From Salinispora fenicalii (GTDB lineage: Bacteria > Actinomycetota > Actinomycetes > Mycobacteriales > Micromonosporaceae), in assembly GCF_000514815.1 (NCBI RefSeq), contig NZ_AZWQ01000016.1, positions 184,493 through 248,492 of the forward strand: a stretch of DNA of 64,000 bases. The letters run 5' to 3'. Below, piece after piece: positions 1-9,262 of this stretch. Numbering within the stretch: the first letter of the stretch is position 1; every line of letters starts with the position of its first letter. Under the pieces are notes generated by a model. It made no database searches, was not told the origin of the DNA, and saw only the letters and a list, made by a program, of their open reading frames with translations. Both the position numbers and the translations under genes were made by a program.

Positions 1-2
1 TA

Positions 3-1865
3 CGCCAGGGGGATGTGACACGGACCCCGCTGGAGACCTCCGCGCCGGCGGTACTGCCCGCCCGGACCAACGGCTCAGCGGTGCCGGTGACGGTGCCCTC
101 GCAGCGACAGGTGCACGTGGTCACCGGCGGGGTGGTCACGAACTTCACAGTGCCGGGTGATGGGGGTGAACTGAGCCCGGCGGTGTCGTGGGCGGGCCGG
201 TTCTACTGCGCCGACGAGGCCACCGGCACCGTGTACGTGCTCGACGAGTCCGGCCGGCTGGTCGATTCGATATCCGGTGCACCGGCTGGTCCGCTTGAAC
301 TGGAGGTTCGGGAGAACCACCTGTTCATCAACGCTCCGGACGCGTCAACCGCCCGGGTGGTTGATGACCGGCACCGGATGCGGGAGGTCGACAAGTACGC
401 CAACGACGTGCTGGGCGGCGACCCGCCCCCTGCTCCCCCACCGCCGCCCCCGCCGCCGAAGGAGCCGGAGGCGAGCCGGCCGGGTCCACCGCGAGCGGTC
501 ACCGCGGCCGCCGGCGACGCCCGGGCCCGGGTGAGCTGGCGGGCCGCCGCCGCCAATGGCGCCGAGATCATCAAGTACGTGGTGAGTGGCGGCGGGCAGC
601 GCATCGAGGTGGGCGCCAACCAGCGGGCAGTGGAGATCAAGGAGCTGACCAACGGGGAGACGTACGCGTTCTCGGTGTTCGCGGTCAACGCCAAGGGGGA
701 CGGCCCGACCCGGACCAGTAACCCGGTGACGCCGACGGCGGAGGTGCCGGACCCGCCGGCGAGCGCGACCGCCGAGGCGCGCCCGGACGGGACGGTCGCG
801 GTGCGCTGGCCGGCGGCGAACGGGCAGGGCAACACGATCGACCGGTACGTGGTGACGGCCACCTCGGCCGGCACGAACTCCCTGGCCGGGGAGGCGACCG
901 GGACGGAGCTGGTGGTGCCGGCGGGCGAGTTGGAGTTCGGCCGGCAGTACGCGTTCTCGGTCGTCGCGGTCAATGACAAGGGTGCGGGTTCGACGGCCTC
1001 CCCGGTGAGTAACACGGTCGTGCCGTATGCGCCGCCGGGGGAGCCGGTGGAGCTACAGGCCACGACGGTGGCGGAGCAGCCGGGGACGGTCGCGGTGCGG
1101 TGGGGGCCGGCGGCGGCGAATGGCCGGCCGGTGACGGCGTACCTGGTGGACGTGGGTGGTCGGCAGAGCGAGGTGACCGATACTCGGACGACGGTCGGCG
1201 GGCTGGGTGACGGGCAGCAGGTCACGGTCAAGGTGCGCGCGGTCAACGCGGCCGGGCCGGGGCCGGAGGGGACGGTCACCGCGCGGACCGTGGCAGCGCC
1301 GCGGGTGACGGTGACCGGTTCCTCGGCGACCGCCACGTCGGTGACGGTGAATTTCACTGTGGACGCCGGCGGCGGCAAGGCGACCTGCGCGCTGAGCACC
1401 AGCGGCAAGCCGGCGCAGTCCGGCCCGTGTTCCCGGATCACGGTGTCCGGGCTGACGTCGAGCACGGCGTACACGTTCACGGTGACGGCGACGAACGCGG
1501 TCGGCCCGGGCAGCGCGACCCGGGCACAGTCGACGGCGGCGCTCTACGGGACGGCGACCTGCGAAAACGGCGACTCCGGGGACCAGACGACATACTGCGA
1601 CGCCGACGTTGACGGCCGCAACGGCAACGAGATCTTCTCGGTGCCGCGGCAGGAAGACCCTCGGCAGGTCGGGTGGGCCAAGCCGGGCACACGGTTGAAG
1701 GCGTACTGCCGGCAGACCGGCGAGGAGGTCTATGCCTTCGTCTACAACCGGCACAAGAAGAGCACGTGGTGGGTGCAGGTCGACTACCAGGGGCGCAACT
1801 ACATTCCGTGGGCCTGGCTGAACCTCGACGGTGGTGACGACATCAACGTTCTGCCGACCTGCTGA
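3..1865 (+). CDS. Fibronectin type III repeat protein, 5' end outside window
   Basis: The reading frame is open to the left edge, so the N-terminus (probably with a membrane anchor) lies outside; the first in-window start would be GTG at 15. Residue numbers count from that GTG. About 120 residues of beta-propeller-like sequence are followed by a proline-rich linker (about 138-150) and then about four FN3 domains (155-240, 245-335, 340-425, 430-515) with the usual Y-x-F-x-V-x-A-x-N signatures. The last 100 residues form a Cys- and Trp-containing domain I do not recognise. It ends 26 bases before a MoxR gene, so it probably belongs to the MoxR-DUF58-transglutaminase operon as a surface protein. 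Extracellular adhesion or scaffolding is an inference from FN3 families; no catalytic motif is visible. Confidence 0.8.
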   Translation, partial: RQGDVTRTPLETSAPAVLPARTNGSAVPVTVPSQRQVHVVTGGVVTNFTVPGDGGELSPAVSWAGRFYCADEATGTVYVLDESGRLVDSISGAPAGPLELEVRENHLFINAPDASTARVVDDRHRMREVDKYANDVLGGDPPPAPPPPPPPPKEPEASRPGPPRAVTAAAGDARARVSWRAAAANGAEIIKYVVSGGGQRIEVGANQRAVEIKELTNGETYAFSVFAVNAKGDGPTRTSNPVTPTAEVPDPPASATAEARPDGTVAVRWPAANGQGNTIDRYVVTATSAGTNSLAGEATGTELVVPAGELEFGRQYAFSVVAVNDKGAGSTASPVSNTVVPYAPPGEPVELQATTVAEQPGTVAVRWGPAAANGRPVTAYLVDVGGRQSEVTDTRTTVGGLGDGQQVTVKVRAVNAAGPGPEGTVTARTVAAPRVTVTGSSATATSVTVNFTVDAGGGKATCALSTSGKPAQSGPCSRITVSGLTSSTAYTFTVTATNAVGPGSATRAQSTAALYGTATCENGDSGDQTTYCDADVDGRNGNEIFSVPRQEDPRQVGWAKPGTRLKAYCRQTGEEVYAFVYNRHKKSTWWVQVDYQGRNYIPWAWLNLDGGDDINVLPTC

Positions 1866-1891
1866 ATCGACGCCAGGCAAGGAGCACCAGC

Positions 1892-2887
1892 GTGAGTTCC
1901 CCCGAGTTGCTCAGTCAGTCGGAGGTGCAGGGCTTCGCCGCCCTCGCCGCCCGGCTGGCCGAGAACATCAACGCGGTTGTCCTGGGCAAGCCGGAGGTGG
2001 TCCGGTTGGCCCTGACCGCCCTCTTCGCGCAGGGTCATGTGCTGCTGGAGGATGTGCCGGGGGTCGGCAAGACGACGCTGGCCCGGGCGGTCGCCGCCAC
2101 GGTGCAGGGTAAGTGGCGGCGGATCCAGTTCACCCCGGACCTGCTGCCGTCGGACGTGTCCGGGGTGACGATCTACAACCAGGCCAGCCGGGAGTTCGAG
2201 TTTCATCCGGGGCCGGTCTTCGCCAACATCGTCATCGCCGACGAGATCAACCGGGCGTCGCCGAAGACCCAGTCGGCGCTGCTGGAGGTGATGGAGGAAC
2301 GCACGGTGACGGTGGACGGGGTGCGTCATCCGGTTCCGCAGCCGTTCCTGGTGGTGGCGACGCAGAACCCGGTGGAGATGGATGGCACGTACCGGCTGCC
2401 GGAGGCGCAGTTGGACCGGTTCCTGGTGAAGCTGTCGGTCGGCTACCCGGATGAGGCGGTTGAGGTGGAGGTGCTGCGGGGCGCGACGGCGCGTTCTCCC
2501 GAGGCGCTGACCCCGGTCACCGACACCGCGACGGTCGAGGAGATGGTGCGGATGGCGCGCCGGGTGCACATCGCCGAGCCGTTGTACGCGTACGCGGTGC
2601 GGATCGCCGCGGCCACCCGGGACCATCGGCAGGTCCGGGTGGGGGTGAGCCCGCGGGGGGTGATCGCGTTGACGCGGGCGGCCTGCGCGTACGCGTTGAT
2701 TGACGGCCGGGGTTGGATCATGCCGGAGGATCTGAAGCTGCTCGCTGAGCCCGTGTTCGCGCATCGGCTGCTCCTCACCCCGGACGCGCAGGTACGGGGG
2801 GTGACCGCGACGGAGGTGCTGCGCCAGGCCGTCGCCTCGGTACCGGTTCCGCTGCCGTCCGGGCAGGCCACTGCGGTCCGCGGTTGA
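1892..2887 (+). CDS. MoxR-family AAA+ ATPase
   Basis: A 331-residue MoxR ATPase, the normal family length. The Walker A motif GVGKTTLARA lies near residue 60 and the Walker B motif VIADEINRA near 115, followed by the family stretch SPKTQSALLEVMEE; sensor and lid regions follow. MoxR proteins act as chaperone-like ATPases that assemble or activate partner complexes, often with DUF58 and VWA proteins. The GTG start at 1892 has AAGGAG eight bases upstream. It is followed by DUF58 after three bases, so the two are almost certainly co-translated. The substrate cannot be deduced from sequence. Confidence 0.95.
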   Translation: MSSPELLSQSEVQGFAALAARLAENINAVVLGKPEVVRLALTALFAQGHVLLEDVPGVGKTTLARAVAATVQGKWRRIQFTPDLLPSDVSGVTIYNQASREFEFHPGPVFANIVIADEINRASPKTQSALLEVMEERTVTVDGVRHPVPQPFLVVATQNPVEMDGTYRLPEAQLDRFLVKLSVGYPDEAVEVEVLRGATARSPEALTPVTDTATVEEMVRMARRVHIAEPLYAYAVRIAAATRDHRQVRVGVSPRGVIALTRAACAYALIDGRGWIMPEDLKLLAEPVFAHRLLLTPDAQVRGVTATEVLRQAVASVPVPLPSGQATAVRG

Positions 2888-2890
2888 GCT

Positions 2891-4105
2891 GTGGGGGTTA
2901 CTGCCCGGGGGGTCGGGTTGTTTGTCGCTGCCGCTGCCCTGCTGGCGGCGGGCTTCCGGTTCGCGTACCCGGAGTTGGCGTTGCTGGGCGCGGCGGGGGT
3001 GACCGCGGGTGGTTACGCGTTGGCCGTAGCCGCGTGGCGCCCCCGGTTGGCGGTGGTCCGGCGGGCCGAGCCGGACCGGGTGGGGCGCGGAGAGCCGGTG
3101 ACGATGACGGTGACCGTCCACAACCGTGGCCGGCTCCGGTCGGCGAACCTGGTCGCTGAGGACCGCTGCGGTTCGGTGCCGGTGCCGGTACCGGTGTTGC
3201 GGCTGCGGCCGGGGAGAGACACCACGGTTCGGTACGACGTGCCGACGACCCGCCGGGGCGTGGTGCGGGTGGGGCCGCTGCGGGTGACCCGACGGGACCC
3301 GCTGGGTCTGGTGTCGCTGTCGCGCCAGCACGGCGAGGCGGTGCCGGTGTGGGTGCATCCGCGGGTCCATCCACTGAATGTGGTGCCCACCGGCGCGGGG
3401 CGCAGCCTGGACGGCCGGGTGGATTCCGTCCCGCACGGTTCGATCACCTTCGACTCGCTGCGGGAGTACGTGGTCGGGGACGAACTGCGTCGGGTGCACT
3501 GGCGGACCAGCGCGCGGGTGGGTGAGCTGATGGTCCGGGAGCACGTGGACACCAGCCTGCCGCGCCTGGTGGTGTTGCTGGACAACCGGGTGGTGGCCCA
3601 TCCGCAGCAGGTCGCTGGCCGGGCGGAGTCGTTCGAGTCGGCGTGTGAGGCGGCGGCGTCGGTGCTGACCGCCGCCTACCGGGCCGACCTGCCGGTGGTG
3701 CTGGTACTGGTGGCCCCGGAGCAGGAGGTCGACCCGGCGGGTGTGCCGGAGGCCGGGCTGGTGGGTCCGGAGCGGGAGGTCAGTGCGGCGGGTGTGCCGG
3801 AGGCTGGGGTGGCGGGCCCGCTGGACCGGCTGGCGGCGGCGGGATTCGGTGCCGACACCCTGGACGCCACCCTGACCCGGCTGCGGGGGGACCGCCTCGG
3901 CGACACGTTGATCGCGCTTACCGGCCCGGGTGGGCGGGAGACGCTCGGCCGGTTCGGTGCGCTTCGCGGCGCGTACGCGTCGGTGGTTGTCGGGGTTTTC
4001 GGGGCGGCGGAGCCGGCGCAGCCGCCGGCGACGGGCCTGGTGGTGATCGACGCCGTGGACGGGGCCGCGTTCGCCGCCGAGTGGGATCGGGTGCGGCGGT
4101 GGTGA
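2891..4105 (+). CDS. DUF58 domain protein
   Basis: A 404-residue protein with two N-terminal membrane segments (about 5-50), a beta-rich region, and the DUF58 core with the signature LREYVVGDELRRVHW near residue 190-205. DUF58 proteins are membrane-associated partners of MoxR ATPases with a von Willebrand-like fold. The gene sits between moxR and a transglutaminase-fold gene, the standard three-gene arrangement in actinobacteria, and its stop overlaps the next start (GTGA). A 17-residue tandem duplication (residues about 276-309) interrupts the C-terminal half and looks like recent slippage in a variable loop. Confidence 0.9.
   Translation: MGVTARGVGLFVAAAALLAAGFRFAYPELALLGAAGVTAGGYALAVAAWRPRLAVVRRAEPDRVGRGEPVTMTVTVHNRGRLRSANLVAEDRCGSVPVPVPVLRLRPGRDTTVRYDVPTTRRGVVRVGPLRVTRRDPLGLVSLSRQHGEAVPVWVHPRVHPLNVVPTGAGRSLDGRVDSVPHGSITFDSLREYVVGDELRRVHWRTSARVGELMVREHVDTSLPRLVVLLDNRVVAHPQQVAGRAESFESACEAAASVLTAAYRADLPVVLVLVAPEQEVDPAGVPEAGLVGPEREVSAAGVPEAGVAGPLDRLAAAGFGADTLDATLTRLRGDRLGDTLIALTGPGGRETLGRFGALRGAYASVVVGVFGAAEPAQPPATGLVVIDAVDGAAFAAEWDRVRRW
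3716..3817 (+). repeat. 51-bp in-frame tandem duplication in DUF58 gene
   Basis: Two imperfect 51-bp copies (3716-3766 and 3767-3817) encode PEQEVDPAGVPEAGLVG followed by PEREVSAAGVPEAGVAG. The copies have drifted but keep the frame. Confidence 0.85.
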
Positions 4106-6459
4106 GAATGGTCGAGCCCGGTGCCCGCCGCGGTGCCGGTCTCCCCGCGGGCAGGAGGTCGCTTCTGACCTCGGATCTGCCGTTGGCGGTGGTGCTGGTC
4201 GTGCTGGTGACGCTGGCCGGGGTCGTCCTGGGGCGGATGTACGCCGGAGGCCTGCTCACGCTGCTGGTTGCCGGTGCCGCGATCGGCTCAGTGCTGGTGG
4301 GGGTGCTCTGTCGGCGGCTGCCCTCGTGGCTGGTGGCGCCGCTGTCGGTCCTGGGCCTGGTGGCGTGGACGCTCTGGTCGTTACGGTTTGCCGCCGCTCG
4401 CGCCGACTTGCCCGGCCCGCTCGTGGAGATCGCTGGCGAGGCCGCCCGCAACGGTATTCCCCGGCTGTTGACCGCCATGATTCCGGTGGAGCCGACGCCG
4501 GACACGGTCCTCGTTCCGGTGGTGGCCGCCTGGTTGGCCGGGCTGGCCGCCAGTGAGGTGACGTTGCGGGCGGGTCGGGTGCTGCTCGGGTACCTGCCGC
4601 CGGTGCTGCTCTTCGCGGGCGCCGTCTACCTGGTCGGGCCGAACGCCGAGCCGGCGGTCGGGCCGACGCTGGCTTTCGTGGCGGTGGCGATGCTCGGGCT
4701 CGCCTTGCCGGGACGGGTCCGGCCGGCGGCTGCGGACGGGATGGCGGGGCTGCCGGCGCAGGCTCGCGCGGCGGCGCGGGTCCGGCTCGTCGGTGCGTCC
4801 ACGGCCGGGATAGCGGTCGTGGTGGCGCTGGCGGTCCTGCTCGGGCCAGCGCTCGCCGGCATGATCGGCGGCCGGCCGGTTGACCCGCGCCAGTATGTGG
4901 AGCCGCCCCGCGTGGACTCGCTGGACGAGAACCCGTTGATCCGCATCTCGGGTTGGGCCCTGCGTCCGGAGCAGCAGCTGCTGGAGGTGACGACTCACTC
5001 CACCGACGAGGCAGGCCCGGCCGGCGCCGAGGCAGGCCCGGCCGGCGCCGAAGCGCGGATCCGGCTGGCGGTGCTCAGTGACTACGACGGCGTTACGTGG
5101 CAGGTCGGCGCGACGTACCGCAACGCTGGCCGGATCCTCCCAACGCCGGCTACTGCCCCGCAGAGCACCATCGAGACGGTACGCCAGGAGCTCACCGTCG
5201 CCGGGTTGACCGGGCGGTTGTTGCCGGCCGTGGCAACCCCGCGGGAGGTGACCGGGGCCCGGGTGGCGTACGACTCGGCGACCGGGACGTTGATTCACCC
5301 GGAAGGGCTGACCGCCGGGCTGCGGTACACGGTGACGTCCGCTCGGGAGCGGCCGGAGGTCAACCTGCTGGCTACGGCGGATGTGCCGGCCGGCGCGGGG
5401 GTGGCTCGGGTGCTGCGGGTCGCCGACGGGGTACCGGAGTCGCTGCGCCAGCTGGCGGAGCAGCTCGGCGAGTCGGCCGGCGCCCCGTACCAACGGGCTG
5501 CCGCGGTGGAGCAGTTCCTCGCCGAGCACTACCGGCTGGTTCCGGATGCGCCGAGCGGGCACGCGTACCCGAATCTGGAGTTCTTCCTGTTCGGACCGCG
5601 CAACGCGGGTGGGCAGCGGGGCACGTCGGAGCAGTTCGCGGCGGCGTTCGCGGTGCTGGGCCGGCTGGTGGGGCTGCCGGCCCGGGTGGTGGTCGGCTTT
5701 CGGCCGTCAGGCGACGGGCCGGTGCGGGCCGGGGACGCGTACGCCTGGCCGGAGGTGTTGTTCGACGGGCTGGGCTGGATACCGTTCGATCCGCTGCCCC
5801 AGCCGGACACCGAGCCCCGGCCGGTCGAGGAGGGGTTGCGCCCCGCGCCGGAGGATCCGCCGTCGCCGACGCCGGCGCCGAGCACGGAGCCGACGGCCAC
5901 TCCGCGGGCCGCTGGGGCACCGGTGGGACCGGCGGATGCCGCCGGCGGGCTACCGTCGGTGCTGCTGGTGGCGGGTGTGGCGGTCGGGGGTGGGCTGGTC
6001 CTGGCGACGATGCTGCTGCTAACGCTGCTGTGGCTGCGCCGGGGGCTGACCCGGGGCCGGCTGGAGCGGGGTTCCCCCGGCGAGCGGGTGGGTGGTGCCT
6101 GGCGGGAGGTGGCCGACGCGCTGCGGCTCGCCGGGCACCCGGCCACCGGTGATCTGGCCGCCACCGAGGTTGCCGTGGTGGCGGGCGATGTGTTGGTGCG
6201 CGCCCGCGGGGCCGGCGGTGAGCCGGTGCCGGTGGTGGCGGTGGAGATCACGGAGTTGGCGGACCTACTCAACCGGGTGGCCTTCGCCCCGGGCACGCTC
6301 ACCGATCAGCAGGCGGAGCGGGCCGCTGCGATCGCCCGGGCGTATGTGGCGGCGCTACGGGTGGCCCGCCCCTGGTGGCGTCGTCTGCTGTGGCCGGTCC
6401 ACCCTGGTCCGCTGGGTCAGGACCGGGCGGATCGGCGCCGGCGGAGCGTGCGGATGTGA
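4102..6459 (+). CDS. TgpA-like transglutaminase-fold membrane protein, catalytic Cys and His replaced
   Basis: About 785 residues. A run of membrane segments fills the first 260 residues, an extracytoplasmic DUF3488-like region follows, then a transglutaminase-like core (about 480-570), a Pro/Thr linker, one more membrane helix (about 620-645) and a cytosolic tail. In the core, the position normally held by the catalytic Cys is Ser509 (GTSEQF), and the His of the HAW motif is Tyr547 (AYAWPE); Asp563 remains. Cys-protease or transglutaminase chemistry is therefore unlikely, and a structural or binding role in the MoxR-DUF58 complex is my inference. The GTG start overlaps the DUF58 stop by four bases; ATG at 4108 is the alternative. 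The 3' end overlaps the convergent SDR gene by 161 bp. Confidence 0.85.
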   Translation: MRMVEPGARRGAGLPAGRRSLLTSDLPLAVVLVVLVTLAGVVLGRMYAGGLLTLLVAGAAIGSVLVGVLCRRLPSWLVAPLSVLGLVAWTLWSLRFAAARADLPGPLVEIAGEAARNGIPRLLTAMIPVEPTPDTVLVPVVAAWLAGLAASEVTLRAGRVLLGYLPPVLLFAGAVYLVGPNAEPAVGPTLAFVAVAMLGLALPGRVRPAAADGMAGLPAQARAAARVRLVGASTAGIAVVVALAVLLGPALAGMIGGRPVDPRQYVEPPRVDSLDENPLIRISGWALRPEQQLLEVTTHSTDEAGPAGAEAGPAGAEARIRLAVLSDYDGVTWQVGATYRNAGRILPTPATAPQSTIETVRQELTVAGLTGRLLPAVATPREVTGARVAYDSATGTLIHPEGLTAGLRYTVTSARERPEVNLLATADVPAGAGVARVLRVADGVPESLRQLAEQLGESAGAPYQRAAAVEQFLAEHYRLVPDAPSGHAYPNLEFFLFGPRNAGGQRGTSEQFAAAFAVLGRLVGLPARVVVGFRPSGDGPVRAGDAYAWPEVLFDGLGWIPFDPLPQPDTEPRPVEEGLRPAPEDPPSPTPAPSTEPTATPRAAGAPVGPADAAGGLPSVLLVAGVAVGGGLVLATMLLLTLLWLRRGLTRGRLERGSPGERVGGAWREVADALRLAGHPATGDLAATEVAVVAGDVLVRARGAGGEPVPVVAVEITELADLLNRVAFAPGTLTDQQAERAAAIARAYVAALRVARPWWRRLLWPVHPGPLGQDRADRRRRSVRM
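5008..5049 (+). repeat. 21-bp perfect tandem repeat in TgpA-like gene
   Basis: Two identical 21-bp units (5008-5028, 5029-5049) encode EAGPAGA twice in the extracytoplasmic part. Probably replication slippage. Confidence 0.85.
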
Positions 6460-7255
6460 CTGTCGTCCCGGTCAACCGACGAACGAGTTTCCGCAGCCCG
6501 GCCTGCCAGCCGTCGGGGTCCTCCGCGCGGCGGCGGGCGTACTCGGCGACCTCCAGGTGCGGCAGGATCAGGAACCGTTCCTCGGCGAGCCCGGCGACCA
6601 CCGCGTCGGCCACCTGGTCCGGGGTGAGCACCGCGCCGGAGGCGGCGACGACCCGCGCGGCCAGGTGCCCCGCGGCCAGTCCTTCGGAGAGCATCGGGGT
6701 GTCTACGCCCTGCGGGCAGAGCGCACTGACCCGGATGCCCCGGTCTCGGTAGGTGATGGCGAGCCACTCGGCGAAGGCGACCGCGGCATGCTTCGTGGCC
6801 GTGTAGGGCGCGTCCCCCACCGCGGTCAGCACACCCGCTGCCGAGCAGGTCATGAGCAGGTGCCCGCCGCTGCGGGCGAGCATCGCCGGCAGCACCGCCC
6901 GGGCGGTGTAGACGTGGGAGAGCACGTTGACCCGCCAGGCCCGGTCCCAGTCGGCGTCCGGGGCGGCCACTCCCCCACCGGTAGCCACGCCAGCATTGGC
7001 GCAGAACAGGTCGATTCGCCCGTAGCATCGCTCGGTCTCGGTGACCAGCGCGTGGACCTGCTCCTCGTCGGTGACGTCCACCCCGATGGGCCGGGCGACC
7101 GGGCCGACCGCGTCGGCGACCGCGCGGGCGGCCGTGGCGTCCAGATCCGCTACCACCACGGCCGCCGCTCCCTCTGCCGCGAATCGTCGGGCCAACGCGG
7201 ACCCGATCCCCCCGGCCCCGCCGGTAATCACCGCCACCCGGTCGGTGAGGTTCAT
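6299..7255 (-). CDS. Short-chain dehydrogenase/reductase
   Basis: A classical SDR: the Rossmann motif TGGAGGIGSA near residues 11-20, NAG near 88, and the catalytic Ser-Tyr-Lys with YTATKHA near 152-158. It would use NAD(P)H on an unknown carbonyl or alcohol. The catalytic domain ends near residue 250. The last 65 residues are low-complexity Pro/Gly/Ala and lie antisense to the 3' end of the TgpA-like gene, so the tail may be an unselected extension. The start overlaps the stop of the upstream LLM oxidoreductase (ATGA), so the two form an operon and may act on the same substrate. Confidence 0.85.
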   Translation of the reverse strand: MNLTDRVAVITGGAGGIGSALARRFAAEGAAAVVVADLDATAARAVADAVGPVARPIGVDVTDEEQVHALVTETERCYGRIDLFCANAGVATGGGVAAPDADWDRAWRVNVLSHVYTARAVLPAMLARSGGHLLMTCSAAGVLTAVGDAPYTATKHAAVAFAEWLAITYRDRGIRVSALCPQGVDTPMLSEGLAAGHLAARVVAASGAVLTPDQVADAVVAGLAEERFLILPHLEVAEYARRRAEDPDGWQAGLRKLVRRLTGTTVTSARSAGADPPGPDPADQGGPATADDATRGGPPVAPPHTPGRSQRPAPPADR

Positions 7256-8244
7256 CGGGGCTCACCCCCGCCCAGTCCGGCGAGCACGTCGAGGAGCACC
7301 GCTGCGTCGCCGGTTGCCAGCTCGGGGGTTGGCAGCAGCGCCAGCACGGGGACGTCAACACCGACCGCGGCGTACCGCTGCACCTGGGCCCGGCACTCTT
7401 GCGGGTTGCCGTGCAGGACGAACGCGTCCACCACCTCGTCCGGCACCGCCGCCCCGGCGCCCCGCCGGTCTCCCGCGGCCCACGCCGTCCACATCGGCTC
7501 GAAGACCTCGGCGCGTCCCAGCCAGCGGTGGAACTCCGCGTACGCCGGGACGGTCAGGTAGCTGGTGATGAGCCGGCGGCCCAGCGCGCGGGCGTACCCG
7601 GCGTCAGTGGTCGGGCAGACGAAGATCCGCGCGACGACCTCGAAGCCGGGGCGAGGCCGGCCGAGCGCGCCCAGTACCTGCGGTAGGTCGGTGGCGGCGA
7701 GCCAGTTGAGGATCACGCCGTCGGCTTCGGCGGCGGCGAGCCGCAGCATGCCGGGGCGCAGCGCGGCGAGCAGCAGCGACGGGGGTACGGCTGGCGGGCG
7801 TTCCAGGGTGAACCGCCGGACGGCGAAGGTGTCGTACGCTCCGTCGACTGTCTTTCCGGCCAGGGCAGCGCGCAGGAAGCGGAGCACGTCGCGGGTGCGC
7901 CGGTACGGCTCGCTGAACTCGCCGGCGTTCCAATCCTGGACGATCACCGGCGACGAGGCGCCGATGCCGAGGGTGAACCGATCAGGGGCGGTCTCGGCGA
8001 GAGCAGCGGCGCTCATCGCGAGTAGTCCCGGTCCACGGGTGAAGACCGGTGCTATCGCGGTGCCCAACCGCAGCCGCGGCGCCCAGGCGGCGGCCAACGC
8101 CAGCGGCGTGAAGGCGTCCGCCCCGTTTACTTCGGCCGACCAGATGTCGGTGAAGCCGACCTGGTCAAGTGCGCGGTAGACCGCGGCGTGGTCGGCCAGC
8201 GGGATCCCGCTCAACGGTACCGTCATGCCCCATCGCGTCGTCAT
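7252..8244 (-). CDS. LLM-class (F420-dependent) oxidoreductase
   Basis: A 330-residue luciferase-like monooxygenase-class TIM barrel, close to F420-dependent reductases of actinobacteria: DIWSAEVNGADAFTPLALAA near the N-terminus, then RLRLGTAIAPVFTR and the RFTLGIGASSP strand-turn typical of the family. Such enzymes transfer hydride from F420H2 or FMNH2 to diverse substrates. It is the first gene of a two-gene minus-strand unit with the SDR. The substrate is not predictable. Confidence 0.88.
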   Translation of the reverse strand: MTTRWGMTVPLSGIPLADHAAVYRALDQVGFTDIWSAEVNGADAFTPLALAAAWAPRLRLGTAIAPVFTRGPGLLAMSAAALAETAPDRFTLGIGASSPVIVQDWNAGEFSEPYRRTRDVLRFLRAALAGKTVDGAYDTFAVRRFTLERPPAVPPSLLLAALRPGMLRLAAAEADGVILNWLAATDLPQVLGALGRPRPGFEVVARIFVCPTTDAGYARALGRRLITSYLTVPAYAEFHRWLGRAEVFEPMWTAWAAGDRRGAGAAVPDEVVDAFVLHGNPQECRAQVQRYAAVGVDVPVLALLPTPELATGDAAVLLDVLAGLGGGEPR

Positions 8245-8326
8245 CGGTCGATGATGTCCGGCCGGCGGGCGGTGGGCAAGATCTGGTCTGGCTTCCCTGC
8301 CCGGTCACCGCGCTACGCTGCGGCTC

Positions 8327-9205
8327 GTGACTTTCTCCCTCGTCGCCCGCTCCGCCGACGGCCGGCTACACGGAGTGGTCGTGGCCAGCAGGTTCCTCGC
8401 CGCCGGGGCGCTGGTGCCGGCCGCGGAGGCCGAGGTCGGCGCGATCGCCACCCAGGCGCACGTGAATCTGGCCTACCGGCCGCAGGGCTTGGCGCTGCTA
8501 CGGACCGGGGTTGGTGCGGCCGGCGTGGTCGCCGGATTGGTCGCCGCCGACGATGAACGCGACCACCGCCAGCTCGGTGTCGTGGGTGCGACCGGCCCGG
8601 GCGCCTGCTGGACCGGGCCGGCCTGCCGCGCTTGGGCGGGCGGGCAGTCCGGGGATGGCTGGGCTGCGCAGGGCAACATCCTCGCCGGTCCGCAGGTGAT
8701 CGACGAGGTCCGTGACGGCTGGCTGGGCGGCTGGGGGCTGCCGTTTCCGCAGCGTCTCCTGGCCGCGTTGCGCGCCGGGGACGAGGCGGGTGGGGACCGA
8801 CGCGGGCGGCAGAGCGCCGGGCTGCTGGTCGTCGAGCGCGGCGCGGGGTACGCCGGCACCGGCGACATCCTGATCGATCTGCGGGTTGACGACCACCCGG
8901 ATCCGGTCGCCGAGCTGAGCCGGCTCCTCGCCGCGCACAACCAGCTGTTCAGCCCTCCGGACCCGGGCACCTTGCTGGATCTCACCGGGACGCTCGCGGT
9001 CGAGGTGGCCGGCTTGCTCACCGCGCTCGGACACCCCGCCGATCCGGCCGCTCCGCAGGAGGCACTGGTCGCCTGGGCGGGTCTGGAGAACCTGGAGCGG
9101 CGACTGGTGCCGGGCCGAATCGACCCGGTCGTGCTGGAGCAGCTACGCCGGGCCACCCCGCAGGTTCCCGCGCCCCGCGCTGCCCACACCTGGCCCGCAT
9201 CCTGA
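8327..9205 (+). CDS. DUF1028 family protein (Ntn-hydrolase-like fold)
   Basis: A 292-residue protein matching DUF1028: the start MTFSLVARSADG, the VASRFLAAGALVPAAEAEVGAIA region, and GNILAG with RLLAALRAGDEAGGD motifs. The family is predicted to have an Ntn-hydrolase fold and in some genomes is linked to amidases or peptidases; the reaction is unknown. The GTG start at 8327 is divergent from the LLM gene. The C-terminal 80 residues form a putative peptidoglycan-binding-like helical region often found in longer members. It appears monocistronic, ending at a short hairpin. Confidence 0.8.
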   Translation: MTFSLVARSADGRLHGVVVASRFLAAGALVPAAEAEVGAIATQAHVNLAYRPQGLALLRTGVGAAGVVAGLVAADDERDHRQLGVVGATGPGACWTGPACRAWAGGQSGDGWAAQGNILAGPQVIDEVRDGWLGGWGLPFPQRLLAALRAGDEAGGDRRGRQSAGLLVVERGAGYAGTGDILIDLRVDDHPDPVAELSRLLAAHNQLFSPPDPGTLLDLTGTLAVEVAGLLTALGHPADPAAPQEALVAWAGLENLERRLVPGRIDPVVLEQLRRATPQVPAPRAAHTWPAS

Positions 9206-9241
9206 GCCGGCTGGGCGCGCAGCGCCCGCAGCGTGGTGGGC

Positions 9242-9256
9242 TCGGGGCCGCCCCGA
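9242..9256. terminator. Short GC hairpin between convergent genes
   Basis: TCGGGG and CCCCGA flank a 3-nt loop, between the ends of the DUF1028 gene and the opposing DinB-like gene. There is no T-run, as is common in actinobacteria. Confidence 0.4.
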
Positions 9257-9262
9257 AGCCGG

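Noticed and set aside
1799..3601. 600-codon minus-strand frame opposite moxR and DUF58
   Set aside because: Arg/His/Pro-rich shadow frame without domains; the sense genes are clear.
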